Source: Chthoniobacter flavus | GTDB lineage: Bacteria; Verrucomicrobiota; Verrucomicrobiia; Chthoniobacterales; JACTMZ01 | Direction: 5' to 3' | NCBI GenBank assembly: GCA_945871065.1 | Contig: CAMBUL010000021.1 | Span: 1 to 36,228 of the forward strand | Length of the DNA: 36,228 bases | In this document: positions 19,827 through 28,460 of the stretch, one piece after another | Position numbering within the stretch: position 1 is the first letter of the stretch | How the letters are laid out: each line of letters opens with the position of its first letter | The notes under the pieces: model-generated | The model's database searches: none | Told to the model about the DNA's origin: nothing | The model's input: the letters and a program-made list of their open reading frames with translations, nothing else | Position numbers and translations under genes: made by a program

Positions 19827-20558
19827 TTATTTGCGCAGGGCACGTTCCGCTTTGGCCACGTCGCCGGGGACATCGACCCCGACTGATCCGCGACGCACCA
19901 CGATAACACCAATGGCAATGCCATGCTCCAAGGCGCGCAGTTGCTCGAGCTTCTCCGCTTGCTCGAGGGGCGTCGGTTTCCATTTCACGAAAGCGAGGAG
20001 CACCTTGCGGCGGTAACCGTAAATGCCCTGGTGGCGCAGATACCTGATCCCGCGGTGTCCATCACGGTCATGCGGGATGACACTGCGGGAGAAGTAAAGC
20101 GCCCGCCCGGCGAGGTCGGTGACAACCTTGACCACATGGGGATTTTGCACATCGGCCAGATCGGTCACCGGGTTGGCCGCGGTGACCATGCCGAGCCCGG
20201 GGTCGTCCTGCAGCGCCCCGACCAAACGGTCGATGGTCGAGGGCGCGATATCGGGTTCGTCGCCCTGCACATTGAGGATGATTGCTGCAGACTTGAGTTT
20301 TCCGGCAACCTCAGCCAGCCGGTCCGTGCCGGTCGGGTGCTTCGGTGAGGTCAGCGCCACTTCCGCCCCGAAGTCGAAAGCGGCTTCGGCGATGCGCATG
20401 TCGTCCGTCGCGATGATGACCCGCCCTACACGTTTGGCGCGGTTGGCGCGTTCCCAAACGTGCTGGACAAGCGGTTTTCCGCGCAAATTGACCAGCGGCT
20501 TGCCGGGAAAACGGGTCGAGGCCCAGCGGGCGGGGATGATAACGGTTACTTCCGACAT
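19827..20558 (-). CDS. kdsB: 3-deoxy-manno-octulosonate cytidylyltransferase (CMP-KDO synthetase)
   Basis: VTVIIPARWASTRFPGKPLVNLRGKPLVQHVWERA; NVQGDEPDI; PHDRDG..RGIRYLRHQGIYGYRR. Confidence 0.96.
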   Translation of the reverse strand: MSEVTVIIPARWASTRFPGKPLVNLRGKPLVQHVWERANRAKRVGRVIIATDDMRIAEAAFDFGAEVALTSPKHPTGTDRLAEVAGKLKSAAIILNVQGDEPDIAPSTIDRLVGALQDDPGLGMVTAANPVTDLADVQNPHVVKVVTDLAGRALYFSRSVIPHDRDGHRGIRYLRHQGIYGYRRKVLLAFVKWKPTPLEQAEKLEQLRALEHGIAIGVIVVRRGSVGVDVPGDVAKAERALRK

Positions 20559-21088
20559 GATGACTGCCTCAAGATGAAGTCCACCGCACTAACCAGGCCG
20601 GTCGCGATGGCGTCGGCGCCGCAGGCCAAGTGGTCTTTGCCGTGACCGGTCTCGACTAACACAGTGCGCATCCCGGCATTCTGGCCACACTCGATGTCGG
20701 AGGTTTTGTCGCCGACCATCCATGAGCGCGTAAGGTCCAACCCGTGCTCGCGGGCAGCTTCCTCCAACATGGCTGCGGACGGCTTGCGGCGCGGACTGGG
20801 GGCGTCAGGTGTGCTATCATCATGGTAAGATGCGGTGATTTCCGCGGGCTGGAGTTGCCCGAGCACTTCTTCGTGCACCCGGTGATAATCTTCGAGGGTG
20901 AAATAGCCGCGGCCGATGCCGCTCTGGTTGGTCACGATGACCAGAGCAAAACCGGCGTCGGACAACTTGACCAGCGCCTCCGGTACACCATCGAAGGCCC
21001 GAACCTGCGAAGGCTTGGCGCAATAGTGCGCCTCGTGGATGAGGGTGCCGTCGCGATCGAAAAACACGGCAGGACGCTCAGCGGGCAT
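20546..21088 (-). CDS. gmhB: HAD-family phosphatase, GmhB-like (D-glycero-D-manno-heptose-1,7-bisphosphate phosphatase-like)
   Basis: AVFFDRDGTLIHEAHY; IVTNQSGIGRGYFT; PSPRRKPSAAMLEEAAREHGLDLTRSWMVGDKTSDIECGQNAGMRTVLV; overlaps neighbours on both sides. Confidence 0.85.
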   Translation of the reverse strand: MPAERPAVFFDRDGTLIHEAHYCAKPSQVRAFDGVPEALVKLSDAGFALVIVTNQSGIGRGYFTLEDYHRVHEEVLGQLQPAEITASYHDDSTPDAPSPRRKPSAAMLEEAAREHGLDLTRSWMVGDKTSDIECGQNAGMRTVLVETGHGKDHLACGADAIATGLVSAVDFILRQSSCRK

Positions 21089-22046
21089 GGTTTGCAAAAC
21101 TGGCGAAAAGTTCGTCCGGCGTAAGCGTGGCCGTACCGAGTTTGCCGACCACCACACCGCTGGCGTGGTTGGCGATTTCGGAAGCCTCGACCGGGGTGGC
21201 GCCCGCGCAGAGGGCCAGCGTGTAGAGCGCGATGGCCGTGTCACCGGCGCCGGAGACATCAAAAACTTCACGCGCGCGGGTCGGCGTGTGGTGACGACCG
21301 CCATCCCTGGTCAGGAGAAGCATCCCCAGTTCGCTCAGCGTGATGAGCAGTTGGTCGGCCTCCCACTTGGCGAGGAGCGTTTCCCCGGCCACGAGCAGTT
21401 GTTTGTCATCGAGCGGGTGCGAGGCAGGCTCGCTCCAGGGAAGACCGGCGGCGGCAAAAGCTTCGTGCCGGTTGGGTTTGATCACCGTCGCGCCGCGCCA
21501 CGGCAGAGGATTGCCCGGATTGGGATCGACGGCCACCACGCAACCGGCGGCCCGTGCCCGGCGGATGAATTCGCCCGACATTTCTTCGTCGAAAAAGCCT
21601 TTGCCGTAGTCTTCAAGGATGACGCCGTCGGCCTGCGGTAGCGCCGCATCCAGCGCGTCAAGCAGCGCCTTGCGCTGGGCCGGACCGGCCGGCTCAGCCA
21701 GTTCGCGGTCGACCCGCACCACTTGCTGGGTGCGGGCAATAATGCGGGTCTTCACCGTGGTCGGTCCTTCCCGCATAACCACGCCTTCCATGCCGATACC
21801 CCCCGCAGCGAGGAGATCCCGCAAACGCGCGCCCGCGGCATCCTCACCGGCCAAACCGAACACCGAGGTCCGGGCGGTGAATTCGTGCAGGTTGCGCGCC
21901 ACATTGGCCGCGCCTCCGGGGTAGGAAGTCTCGCGGTCCACCGCCACCACCGGAACCGGCGCCTCCGGGGAAATGCGCGACACCGTGCCCCAGATGAACT
22001 CGTCAAGCATGAGGTCGCCCGCCGTCAAAATACGGCAACCCGACAT
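21078..22046 (-). CDS. rfaE1: D-glycero-beta-D-manno-heptose-7-phosphate kinase (PfkB-family, RfaE1/HldA type, kinase only)
   Basis: ILTAGDLMLDEFIWGTVSRISPEAPVPVVAV; YPGGAANVARNL; DVSGAGDTAIALYTLAL; no cytidylyltransferase domain; start may lie upstream at an alternative codon. Confidence 0.9.
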   Translation of the reverse strand: MSGCRILTAGDLMLDEFIWGTVSRISPEAPVPVVAVDRETSYPGGAANVARNLHEFTARTSVFGLAGEDAAGARLRDLLAAGGIGMEGVVMREGPTTVKTRIIARTQQVVRVDRELAEPAGPAQRKALLDALDAALPQADGVILEDYGKGFFDEEMSGEFIRRARAAGCVVAVDPNPGNPLPWRGATVIKPNRHEAFAAAGLPWSEPASHPLDDKQLLVAGETLLAKWEADQLLITLSELGMLLLTRDGGRHHTPTRAREVFDVSGAGDTAIALYTLALCAGATPVEASEIANHASGVVVGKLGTATLTPDELFASFANHAR

Positions 22047-22131
22047 CCTTCCGATGATTTCCTGCACGCGCGCGGCGCTGGGCACTTGTTCCACGACCAG
22101 CTTTTTATGCTTTATCTTGCCGGGTTCCCAA

Positions 22132-22950
22132 GTGAAATTTCTCGAAACCGTGATTCTCCGCCTCCTTTTAGTCCTGTTCCTCTGTCTGGGTACCGCCCTC
22201 GGGCAGAAACCGGACAAAACCATCGATCTGGGCCAATTCCCGGCCGAGACCGTCGACAACGTGGTGATCCCGGTGCCGAGCGAAATTTTTACTGTCCTCG
22301 ACAAACTCGGCAACCCGAACTGGCGCGGAGAATTGGGGCCGGAAGAAAATTATCCGGCCAGCCCGAACCGCGCCCAAGTCGCCCTTCTCCTCGGCACGGT
22401 TATCGCCGACGGCTTCGTCGCGGTGGAAGCCGAGGACAGCGAGCGGGTCAAGAAAATCGGCCGCAATGTCCTCACCCTGGCCGAGGCGATCAACGTCCGC
22501 AAATCCGTCGTGGCCCGCAGCAACAGCATCATCGAGAAAGCCGATGCCCGCGAATGGAATGCGGTGCGCCGAGAATTAGACGGCGCCCTGCAAGATGTCA
22601 GCCAAGCCATGCTTGAGTTGAACGACGCGCAGCTTGCCCAACTGGTCAGCCTCGGTGGCTGGCTGCGTGGCACCGAAGTACTCACTTCCATTGTGAAGGA
22701 CACATATTCCCGCGATCGCGCCGAACTCCTCTACCAACCCATGCTGGTCGATTACTTCAATCGCCAACTCGACCAGATGAGCCCCCGCCTGCGCCGCCAG
22801 CAACTCGTCGGCGAGATCCGCAAATCCCTCGGGCGTATCGGGCCGCTGGTCAAGAAGTCGCGGCCCAGCGAAATTTCGGAGGAAACCGTGACCGAAATCA
22901 ACGCCCTCGCCACGCAGATGGTGGAACTCATTCGGGCCAAAGCCGGCTGA
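22132..22950 (+). CDS. Hypothetical secreted protein, helix-rich
   Basis: Probable GTG start VKFLETVILRLLLVLFLCLGTALGQ (signal peptide); no family recognised. Confidence 0.7.
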   Translation: MKFLETVILRLLLVLFLCLGTALGQKPDKTIDLGQFPAETVDNVVIPVPSEIFTVLDKLGNPNWRGELGPEENYPASPNRAQVALLLGTVIADGFVAVEAEDSERVKKIGRNVLTLAEAINVRKSVVARSNSIIEKADAREWNAVRRELDGALQDVSQAMLELNDAQLAQLVSLGGWLRGTEVLTSIVKDTYSRDRAELLYQPMLVDYFNRQLDQMSPRLRRQQLVGEIRKSLGRIGPLVKKSRPSEISEETVTEINALATQMVELIRAKAG

Positions 22951-22952
22951 CC

Positions 22953-23402
22953 ATGAACCGTCCCGCTTCCCGATTCGGTTGGCCCGCCGCGCTGCTCGCC
23001 CTCTTGCTCGCCGCGCCGACCGGCCGCGCATTTGTCGACGATGCGCTTTCCTTCGCTTACGAGGCGGCCAATCCCTACGCCGAACGCGGCTGGATCATCC
23101 GCGAAGACGCGTGGGGCGGCGACCTCGGCCAAGGCGACAAAAAAGCGGTCACCGCCCAGCTGTTCCGCGGCAACAGCTACATGTTCTTTCTCGCCACCGA
23201 CATCGATGGCGCCGCCCTGCGCGTCAATATTTACGATGCGGAGGGCAACCTCGCCGAAAGCAAATCTTGGCAGCGCGGACGCTTTGCCTACGCCGAAATC
23301 AAGCCGCGGTCGACCGGAACTTATTACGCGATCGTCGAAGTCATCTCCTCTCCCAAAGAGCGCACCGGCTGGGCGCTGGTCTACGGGTTTCAGCGGAAAT
23401 GA
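22953..23402 (+). CDS. Hypothetical secreted protein, beta-rich (PPC-like?)
   Basis: Signal peptide ALLALLLAAPTGRA; YMFFLATDIDGAALRVNIYDAEGNLAESKSW...GTYYAIVEV; 2-nt gap from previous gene. Confidence 0.7.
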   Translation: MNRPASRFGWPAALLALLLAAPTGRAFVDDALSFAYEAANPYAERGWIIREDAWGGDLGQGDKKAVTAQLFRGNSYMFFLATDIDGAALRVNIYDAEGNLAESKSWQRGRFAYAEIKPRSTGTYYAIVEVISSPKERTGWALVYGFQRK

Positions 23403-23411
23403 GCGCTTGAG

Positions 23412-24380
23412 ATGGAGAGCACCACGCTCCATTTCGACAATGCCCGTGCAGCGGGCGCGCTGTACCAGAGCGACGAGCGTTTGCTCCGCGAGATGGAACA
23501 GCGCCTCGGCGTGCAAGTCGCCGCCCGCGAAGGGTGGATCCGCATCGACGGGGAAAAGGACAACGCCGACCGCGCGGCCAAAGTTTTCACCCAACTCGAC
23601 GAAGCCCGCCGCAGCGGAGCCGCCATCGGCAAGCAGGAATTCCGCTTCGCCCTGCAAACCGCCGAAGACCGCGTCCCCAATAGCAGCATCACCGAGCTCG
23701 CCGCCGAACGCATTGTCTGCTCGCTGCGCAAGGCGCCGGTCATTCCCAAGACGCCGGGACAGCGCGATTACGTCCGCGCGATCCGTGAGCATGATGTCGT
23801 CTTCGGCGTCGGCCCGGCCGGGACGGGCAAAACTTACCTCGCCATGGCCATGGCCGTGGCCGCCTTGAAGAAGGAACAGGTCAGCCGTATCGTCCTGACC
23901 CGCCCCGCCGTGGAGGCCGGCGAAGCGCTCGGCTTCCTGCCCGGCGCGCTGGAGGAAAAAATCCTCCCCTATCTGCGTCCCCTTTACGATGCGCTTTACG
24001 ACATGCTTGAGACGGATGAGATCCAGAAATTCATGGACCGCGGGGTCATTGAAATCGCGCCGCTGGCTTACATGCGCGGACGCACCTTGAACCATTCTTT
24101 TGTCGTCCTCGACGAGGCGCAGAATACCACCGCCGAACAAATGTTCATGTTCCTGACCCGTCTGGGCAACGACTCCAAGTGCGTCATCACCGGCGACCGC
24201 ACCCAGATCGATCTGCCCCGCCACAAGCGTTCCGGGCTGCTCGAGGCGGTCGAGGTGCTGCAAAACGTCGATGGCCTGGCTATCCGCTCCCTCAGCCGCA
24301 AGGACGTGGTCCGCCATCCGCTCGTGCAGAAAATCATCAACGCTTACGAACTGCACCGCGAAGCCGCGCCGGAAGCGTAA
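23412..24380 (+). CDS. phoH: PhoH-like ATPase
   Basis: DVVFGVGPAGTGKTYLAMAMAV; RIVLTRPAVEAGEALGFLPG; VVLDEAQNTTAEQMFMFLTRLG; ITGDRTQIDLP. Confidence 0.97.
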   Translation: MESTTLHFDNARAAGALYQSDERLLREMEQRLGVQVAAREGWIRIDGEKDNADRAAKVFTQLDEARRSGAAIGKQEFRFALQTAEDRVPNSSITELAAERIVCSLRKAPVIPKTPGQRDYVRAIREHDVVFGVGPAGTGKTYLAMAMAVAALKKEQVSRIVLTRPAVEAGEALGFLPGALEEKILPYLRPLYDALYDMLETDEIQKFMDRGVIEIAPLAYMRGRTLNHSFVVLDEAQNTTAEQMFMFLTRLGNDSKCVITGDRTQIDLPRHKRSGLLEAVEVLQNVDGLAIRSLSRKDVVRHPLVQKIINAYELHREAAPEA

Positions 24381-24424
24381 GCGGGTTGCCGCGGCGGACG
24401 GTGTCGCTATAGGCTTAGTTTTTT

Positions 24425-25324
24425 ATGTCTTCACCCACCCTCCTCGTTCTTGCCGCCGGTATGGGCTCCCGTTATGGCGGGCTCAAACAGCTCGACCCGG
24501 TCGGACCCGCCGGCGAGACCCTGCTCGACTATTCCGTGCACGACGCCATCCGGGCCGGATTCGACCGCGTGGTTTTCCTCATCCGCCGGGAGATCGAAAA
24601 AGACTTCCGCGACCAAATTGGTGCGCGCTACGAAGGAAAACTGTCCGTGGTCTACGCTTTCCAGCAACTCGACGATCTGCCCGCAGGATTCAATCCACCG
24701 GCGGGGCGGACCAAACCATGGGGCACCGCGCACGCCATCTGGTGCACGCGCGGGGCCGTCACTGCACCTTTTGCCGCGATCAACGCGGATGATTTCTATG
24801 GCCCGGATTCCTTCCGGCAGGTCGGGCAATTCCTCGCCGCCGTTGATCCTGTCGTCCAGCCGGCCCGCTTCGCCATGGCCGGTTACCGTTTGGACAAAAC
24901 ACTGAGCGACCACGGCACCGTGACGCGCGGGATTTGCGAGGCCGGCCCGGACGGACTCCTGCGCAGCGTCGAGGAGCTAACCGATCTGGCCCGGCGAGCG
25001 GACGGGATCGTCGCAGCTGGCCAGCGGACCTTTGTCCCCGATGCATGTGTCTCGATGAATTTTTGGGGGTTCACCCCGCAAATTTTTCCGCTCCTGGAAA
25101 AAGCGCTAGAAGATTTCCTCGAGCAGGAGGCGGGGAGCGAGAAAAACGAGTGCTACATTCCGTCCGCCGTCGCGGGGATGATTGCCGATGGCTCGGCCAC
25201 CGTGCGCGTTCTTCCGACCGCAGCCGAATGGTTTGGTATCACTTACCGTGAAGACCGTCCACAGGTGGTGACCAGCATTGCCGGTCTGGTTGCGGCGGGC
25301 ATTTACCCGCCCTCGCTCCACTAA
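24425..25324 (+). CDS. Sugar-phosphate nucleotidyltransferase family protein
   Basis: LLVLAAGMGSRYGGLKQLDPVGPAGETLLDYSVHDA; INADDFYG. Confidence 0.88.
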   Translation: MSSPTLLVLAAGMGSRYGGLKQLDPVGPAGETLLDYSVHDAIRAGFDRVVFLIRREIEKDFRDQIGARYEGKLSVVYAFQQLDDLPAGFNPPAGRTKPWGTAHAIWCTRGAVTAPFAAINADDFYGPDSFRQVGQFLAAVDPVVQPARFAMAGYRLDKTLSDHGTVTRGICEAGPDGLLRSVEELTDLARRADGIVAAGQRTFVPDACVSMNFWGFTPQIFPLLEKALEDFLEQEAGSEKNECYIPSAVAGMIADGSATVRVLPTAAEWFGITYREDRPQVVTSIAGLVAAGIYPPSLH

Positions 25325-25326
25325 AC

Positions 25327-25390
25327 TGCCGGCTCCGTCGGACCTGCTTTGCCCGCCCCGGAGACCGTCTGCAAAAAAACGCAGCCGGCA
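25327..25390. terminator. Candidate inverted repeat between convergent genes
   Basis: TGCCGGCT 25327-25334 and AGCCGGCA 25383-25390, enclosing CTGC-A7-CGCAG; both flanking genes end here. Confidence 0.4.
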
Positions 25391-25396
25391 AGATGA

Positions 25397-26128
25397 TCAC
25401 TCCGCCCCGACCCCCGGAAGCGACACCTCGCCGACCGGCGTAGCGAAACGTCCGGCACGCTTCACGCCGGTTGCCCTTTCGGTCAGTCCCGCCGCGACCA
25501 GCTTGTCGTGCACGGCCGCGGCAATGACCCGGCCCGTGCGCAGGGCATCCTGGGTGACACCTTTTGCGCCGATGGCGCCGGCGGTCATCGCACCGCTGGC
25601 CACGCTCACGGCAATCGGAATGGTCAATGGCGAGGGCACGAGGGCACCGGCCATGCCGGGTTCCATGTTGCTCCCGCCGGTGGTCTCGAACGACAGCCAT
25701 GGCTCAGTGGTCGAGGCCGCGAGGTTGAAAACGCGCACCGACGTTTCCAAACGGCTACGCCCGGCACCGAGCCCGATCGCCATGCGCAAAGCACGGCTAC
25801 CCTGCCGCAAACGGAGGATTTTTCCCCGCACGAGCAGACCCTCGGACGGTGTGGCCGCGCCGGGTTCCAAGAGACGTCCGGGTGCAACCCACTCCCCGGC
25901 CTTGGACATGATGCCGTCGGCCACCAACGAGCCAACCTTGGCCGGAACATCCTCGTTCGCCTTGGCTGCCGCCGCGTCAAATTCCGCCCCGCGCCGCACC
26001 TCAAAGGGGCGCACATACAGCACGCCGGGCCGCGTGGAGGGGGCCAAGGCGGCATTTTCGCGTTCTTGCAGCACACTGACCGACGAACAGCCGGTGGCAA
26101 GGAGAACAAGCGGCAGGAACACTTTCAT
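25397..26128 (-). CDS. DUF4410-like lipoprotein
   Basis: Lipobox-like LLATGCSS; RPGVLYVRPFEV..., glycine/alanine-rich C-terminal half. Confidence 0.65.
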   Translation of the reverse strand: MKVFLPLVLLATGCSSVSVLQERENAALAPSTRPGVLYVRPFEVRRGAEFDAAAAKANEDVPAKVGSLVADGIMSKAGEWVAPGRLLEPGAATPSEGLLVRGKILRLRQGSRALRMAIGLGAGRSRLETSVRVFNLAASTTEPWLSFETTGGSNMEPGMAGALVPSPLTIPIAVSVASGAMTAGAIGAKGVTQDALRTGRVIAAAVHDKLVAAGLTERATGVKRAGRFATPVGEVSLPGVGAE

Positions 26129-26727
26129 CGTTGCAGCGTCAGCCGGGCGTAACGGGCGCGGTCATGGAAGTCAGGTTTGCCCTTTTGGGCGGGAAAGGAA
26201 GACAAAGCCGGCCGGCCGCCCACTTTGTCATAGTCGTAACGTCCAGCCAGAAACTCCCACTCGTCATGGCCTGGTTTTCCGCCTAGGGCCGCCCAGGGCA
26301 AGGCGAGTATCGCGCGCCAACCCCCTTCTATCTGTCCGGCCTGCACCACCATGCCTTCGGAAGCCTCCGCGGAACGACGGTAGTCACGAAAAGCATAAAC
26401 AGTCTGACGACCTTCCGGCGTGCCATGGAGCTCGACATAGTCCGGTTTTCCACGACGCGCGACAAACACTTCGACCACATCGCCGATCCTGAAGTGATCC
26501 TCACCGTCGACGCGGCCGGGCGCGACGAGGGCAGCGTCACGGCAGACGAATTCAAAAAAGAGCCATTGGTCATTCCACCGGGCCCTCACTTCCGCCGGAG
26601 CGGCAGAGGTGCCGTCGACACCCGAAAGAGCCACCATGGGCAGGTCCTCCCATCCGGAACGGTCCGACCAAGCCCGTCCCGGATTCAGAGCGGAGGCAAA
26701 GAATGCCACGAGAAGCAGACCGGACAT
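26125..26727 (-). CDS. CBM9-like/DOMON-type carbohydrate-binding domain protein, secreted
   Basis: VRARWNDQWLFFEFVCRDAALVAPGRVDGEDHFRIGDVVEVFV...YVELHGTPEG...GWRAILALPWAAL; ATGA overlap with the downstream gene. Confidence 0.78.
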   Translation of the reverse strand: MSGLLLVAFFASALNPGRAWSDRSGWEDLPMVALSGVDGTSAAPAEVRARWNDQWLFFEFVCRDAALVAPGRVDGEDHFRIGDVVEVFVARRGKPDYVELHGTPEGRQTVYAFRDYRRSAEASEGMVVQAGQIEGGWRAILALPWAALGGKPGHDEWEFLAGRYDYDKVGGRPALSSFPAQKGKPDFHDRARYARLTLQR

Positions 26728-26757
26728 GACGGTTTGTAACAGCCGCCGTGATGGCCG

Positions 26758-27603
26758 TCACGCACGCGTGATGCCGAGCGATGCGGTCAATGTCCCGGGC
26801 ACCGCTTCCTTGCCGAAATAAAGCCCGGAAACCGGGGCAATGTCGGCAGAATCCAAGCCGACGGCAGTGGCGATGTAGTGATGGTCGACTAGGACCCCAT
26901 TGGAAGGATCCAGCCCCACCCAGCCCGCACCGGGCAGAAACACCTCGGTCCAGGCATGCAATGCACTGTCGGCCTTGCGCTCGGCAGAATCGCTGGAGCT
27001 TTCCCACAGATAGCCGCTGACCAATCGTGCCGCCTGACCCTCTGCACGCAGTGCCGCAGCCAGCAAGACAGCGGTGTCCCGGCAGGCCCCGCGGCGCAGG
27101 CGCAAGGTATCCTTCGGGGTATGCGCGTCACCATCTTCGCGTCGTTCGTAGGCGATATTGGCGTGAATCCACTGGTTCATGGCAACCAGTGCGCCGACCA
27201 TTTCACAGCCCGGCATGGGGCGGAGGGCGGGCGGCAAATCGGCCCCATCCTCCGTGGCAAGGAAGGAGGACAAGAACTTGCGCTCACGCTCCGTATATTC
27301 GGCCGGCCATTGCAAAGCGCGGCTATCCAGCAGGAAACCGAAGGGATTAAGCACCTCGATGGCGATCTCCGCCCGCAGCGTGTAGAGCAAGTGATCCTCC
27401 TCGCGGGGGTAAAAGCAATGGGCGACCACGTTGTCGAAAAGATCATGGCGCCAGTGGATGGTGCCGGAGGAATTCGTCGCGAAGTTCAGAGCGACAACCC
27501 GGGCCTGCAAGGCGTCGCGCGGAAAGAGCCGCACCACATGGGGCGAAAGACCGACCTTGCGCCCGTAGCAGTATTCGGCCCGGTAATCTATGGCGAGTTT
27601 CAT
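26758..27603 (-). CDS. Transglutaminase-like cysteine peptidase (bacterial transglutaminase N-terminal type)
   Basis: RRGACRDTAVLLAAALRAEGQAARLVSGYL; ALHAWTEVFLPGAGWVGLDPSNG; MKLAIDYRAEYCYGRKVGLSPHVVRLFPRD. Confidence 0.92.
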   Translation of the reverse strand: MKLAIDYRAEYCYGRKVGLSPHVVRLFPRDALQARVVALNFATNSSGTIHWRHDLFDNVVAHCFYPREEDHLLYTLRAEIAIEVLNPFGFLLDSRALQWPAEYTERERKFLSSFLATEDGADLPPALRPMPGCEMVGALVAMNQWIHANIAYERREDGDAHTPKDTLRLRRGACRDTAVLLAAALRAEGQAARLVSGYLWESSSDSAERKADSALHAWTEVFLPGAGWVGLDPSNGVLVDHHYIATAVGLDSADIAPVSGLYFGKEAVPGTLTASLGITRA

Positions 27604-28460
27604 GCGGTGCGCTTCATGAGGACCTTCACGGACATATCCTGCCCACTGCAGCCCTTGAATGTCCCGCGCAATGGCGTGGCATCGGAAAAATCCCGCCCGA
27701 AAGAAACGGCGACATGGCGCTCGCCGCACCATTGGTCATTGGTCGGGTCGAGGGCAACCCAATCCATTCCGGGAACCAGAACTTCGACCCACGCGTGAGT
27801 AGCGACCGCCCCGGTCAGACGGCGACCCTCCTTGGGCGGATCGGTCTCGATGTAGCCGCAAACGTAACGCGCCGGCAGGCCCGAGGTACGAAGCACGGAA
27901 AGCATGAGGTGGGCGAAGTCCTGGCAAACTCCGGCCCGCGCCTTCCAGATAACCGCGAGCGGCGTCGAGTTTTCCGTCGAGCCCGGTTCGTAGCGGAATT
28001 CGCGGTGGATCGCACCATTGAGTGCTTCAAGAGCGGCGTACAGTTTGGCATCCGAACGCAACCACCGGCGCCCCCAAGCCGTGGCATCGCCGCCCGTGGG
28101 CACGGCCGGAGAAGCCCGCAGGTAGTCGAAGATATCGGTGCCGACCGACGAAAGGATTTGGCGCGCCTCCCCGATGGTGAGATCGAGGGCCCCTGCGGGC
28201 AGCCGGGGTGGCGAGGTGTCGACCAAAAGGCGGCTGCTCACCCGCAGATGATCGTGCCGCTTGACCATGGAATAAAACGAAGTCGGATTGCCGAAATAAT
28301 CCACGTAGGTCGACGACGGCCCAGCCGGATGAAAGGTCAGGTCATGGGCCACGATACGCTGGGACAGCCGGGACGGGGGCGTCAAACGCGCTTCGACGTA
28401 GGCCTCGCTGGCCGGTTCGTCATAGCGGTAATCGGTCGTGTGCAGAATCTCGAAACGCAT
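27600..28460 (-). CDS. Transglutaminase-like cysteine peptidase (second paralogue)
   Basis: [79 protein letters not shown]. Confidence 0.95.
   Translation of the reverse strand: MRFEILHTTDYRYDEPASEAYVEARLTPPSRLSQRIVAHDLTFHPAGPSSTYVDYFGNPTSFYSMVKRHDHLRVSSRLLVDTSPPRLPAGALDLTIGEARQILSSVGTDIFDYLRASPAVPTGGDATAWGRRWLRSDAKLYAALEALNGAIHREFRYEPGSTENSTPLAVIWKARAGVCQDFAHLMLSVLRTSGLPARYVCGYIETDPPKEGRRLTGAVATHAWVEVLVPGMDWVALDPTNDQWCGERHVAVSFGRDFSDATPLRGTFKGCSGQDMSVKVLMKRTA

Noticed and set aside
22081-22131. AT-rich stretch cttgttcc...tttttatgctttatctt as a divergent promoter
   Set aside because: Plausible location, but no convincing pair of -35/-10 boxes with good spacing; not called as a feature.
22752-24356. 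534-aa minus-strand ORF
   Set aside because: Antisense to phoH and the secreted-protein genes, which have clear motifs in the other strand.
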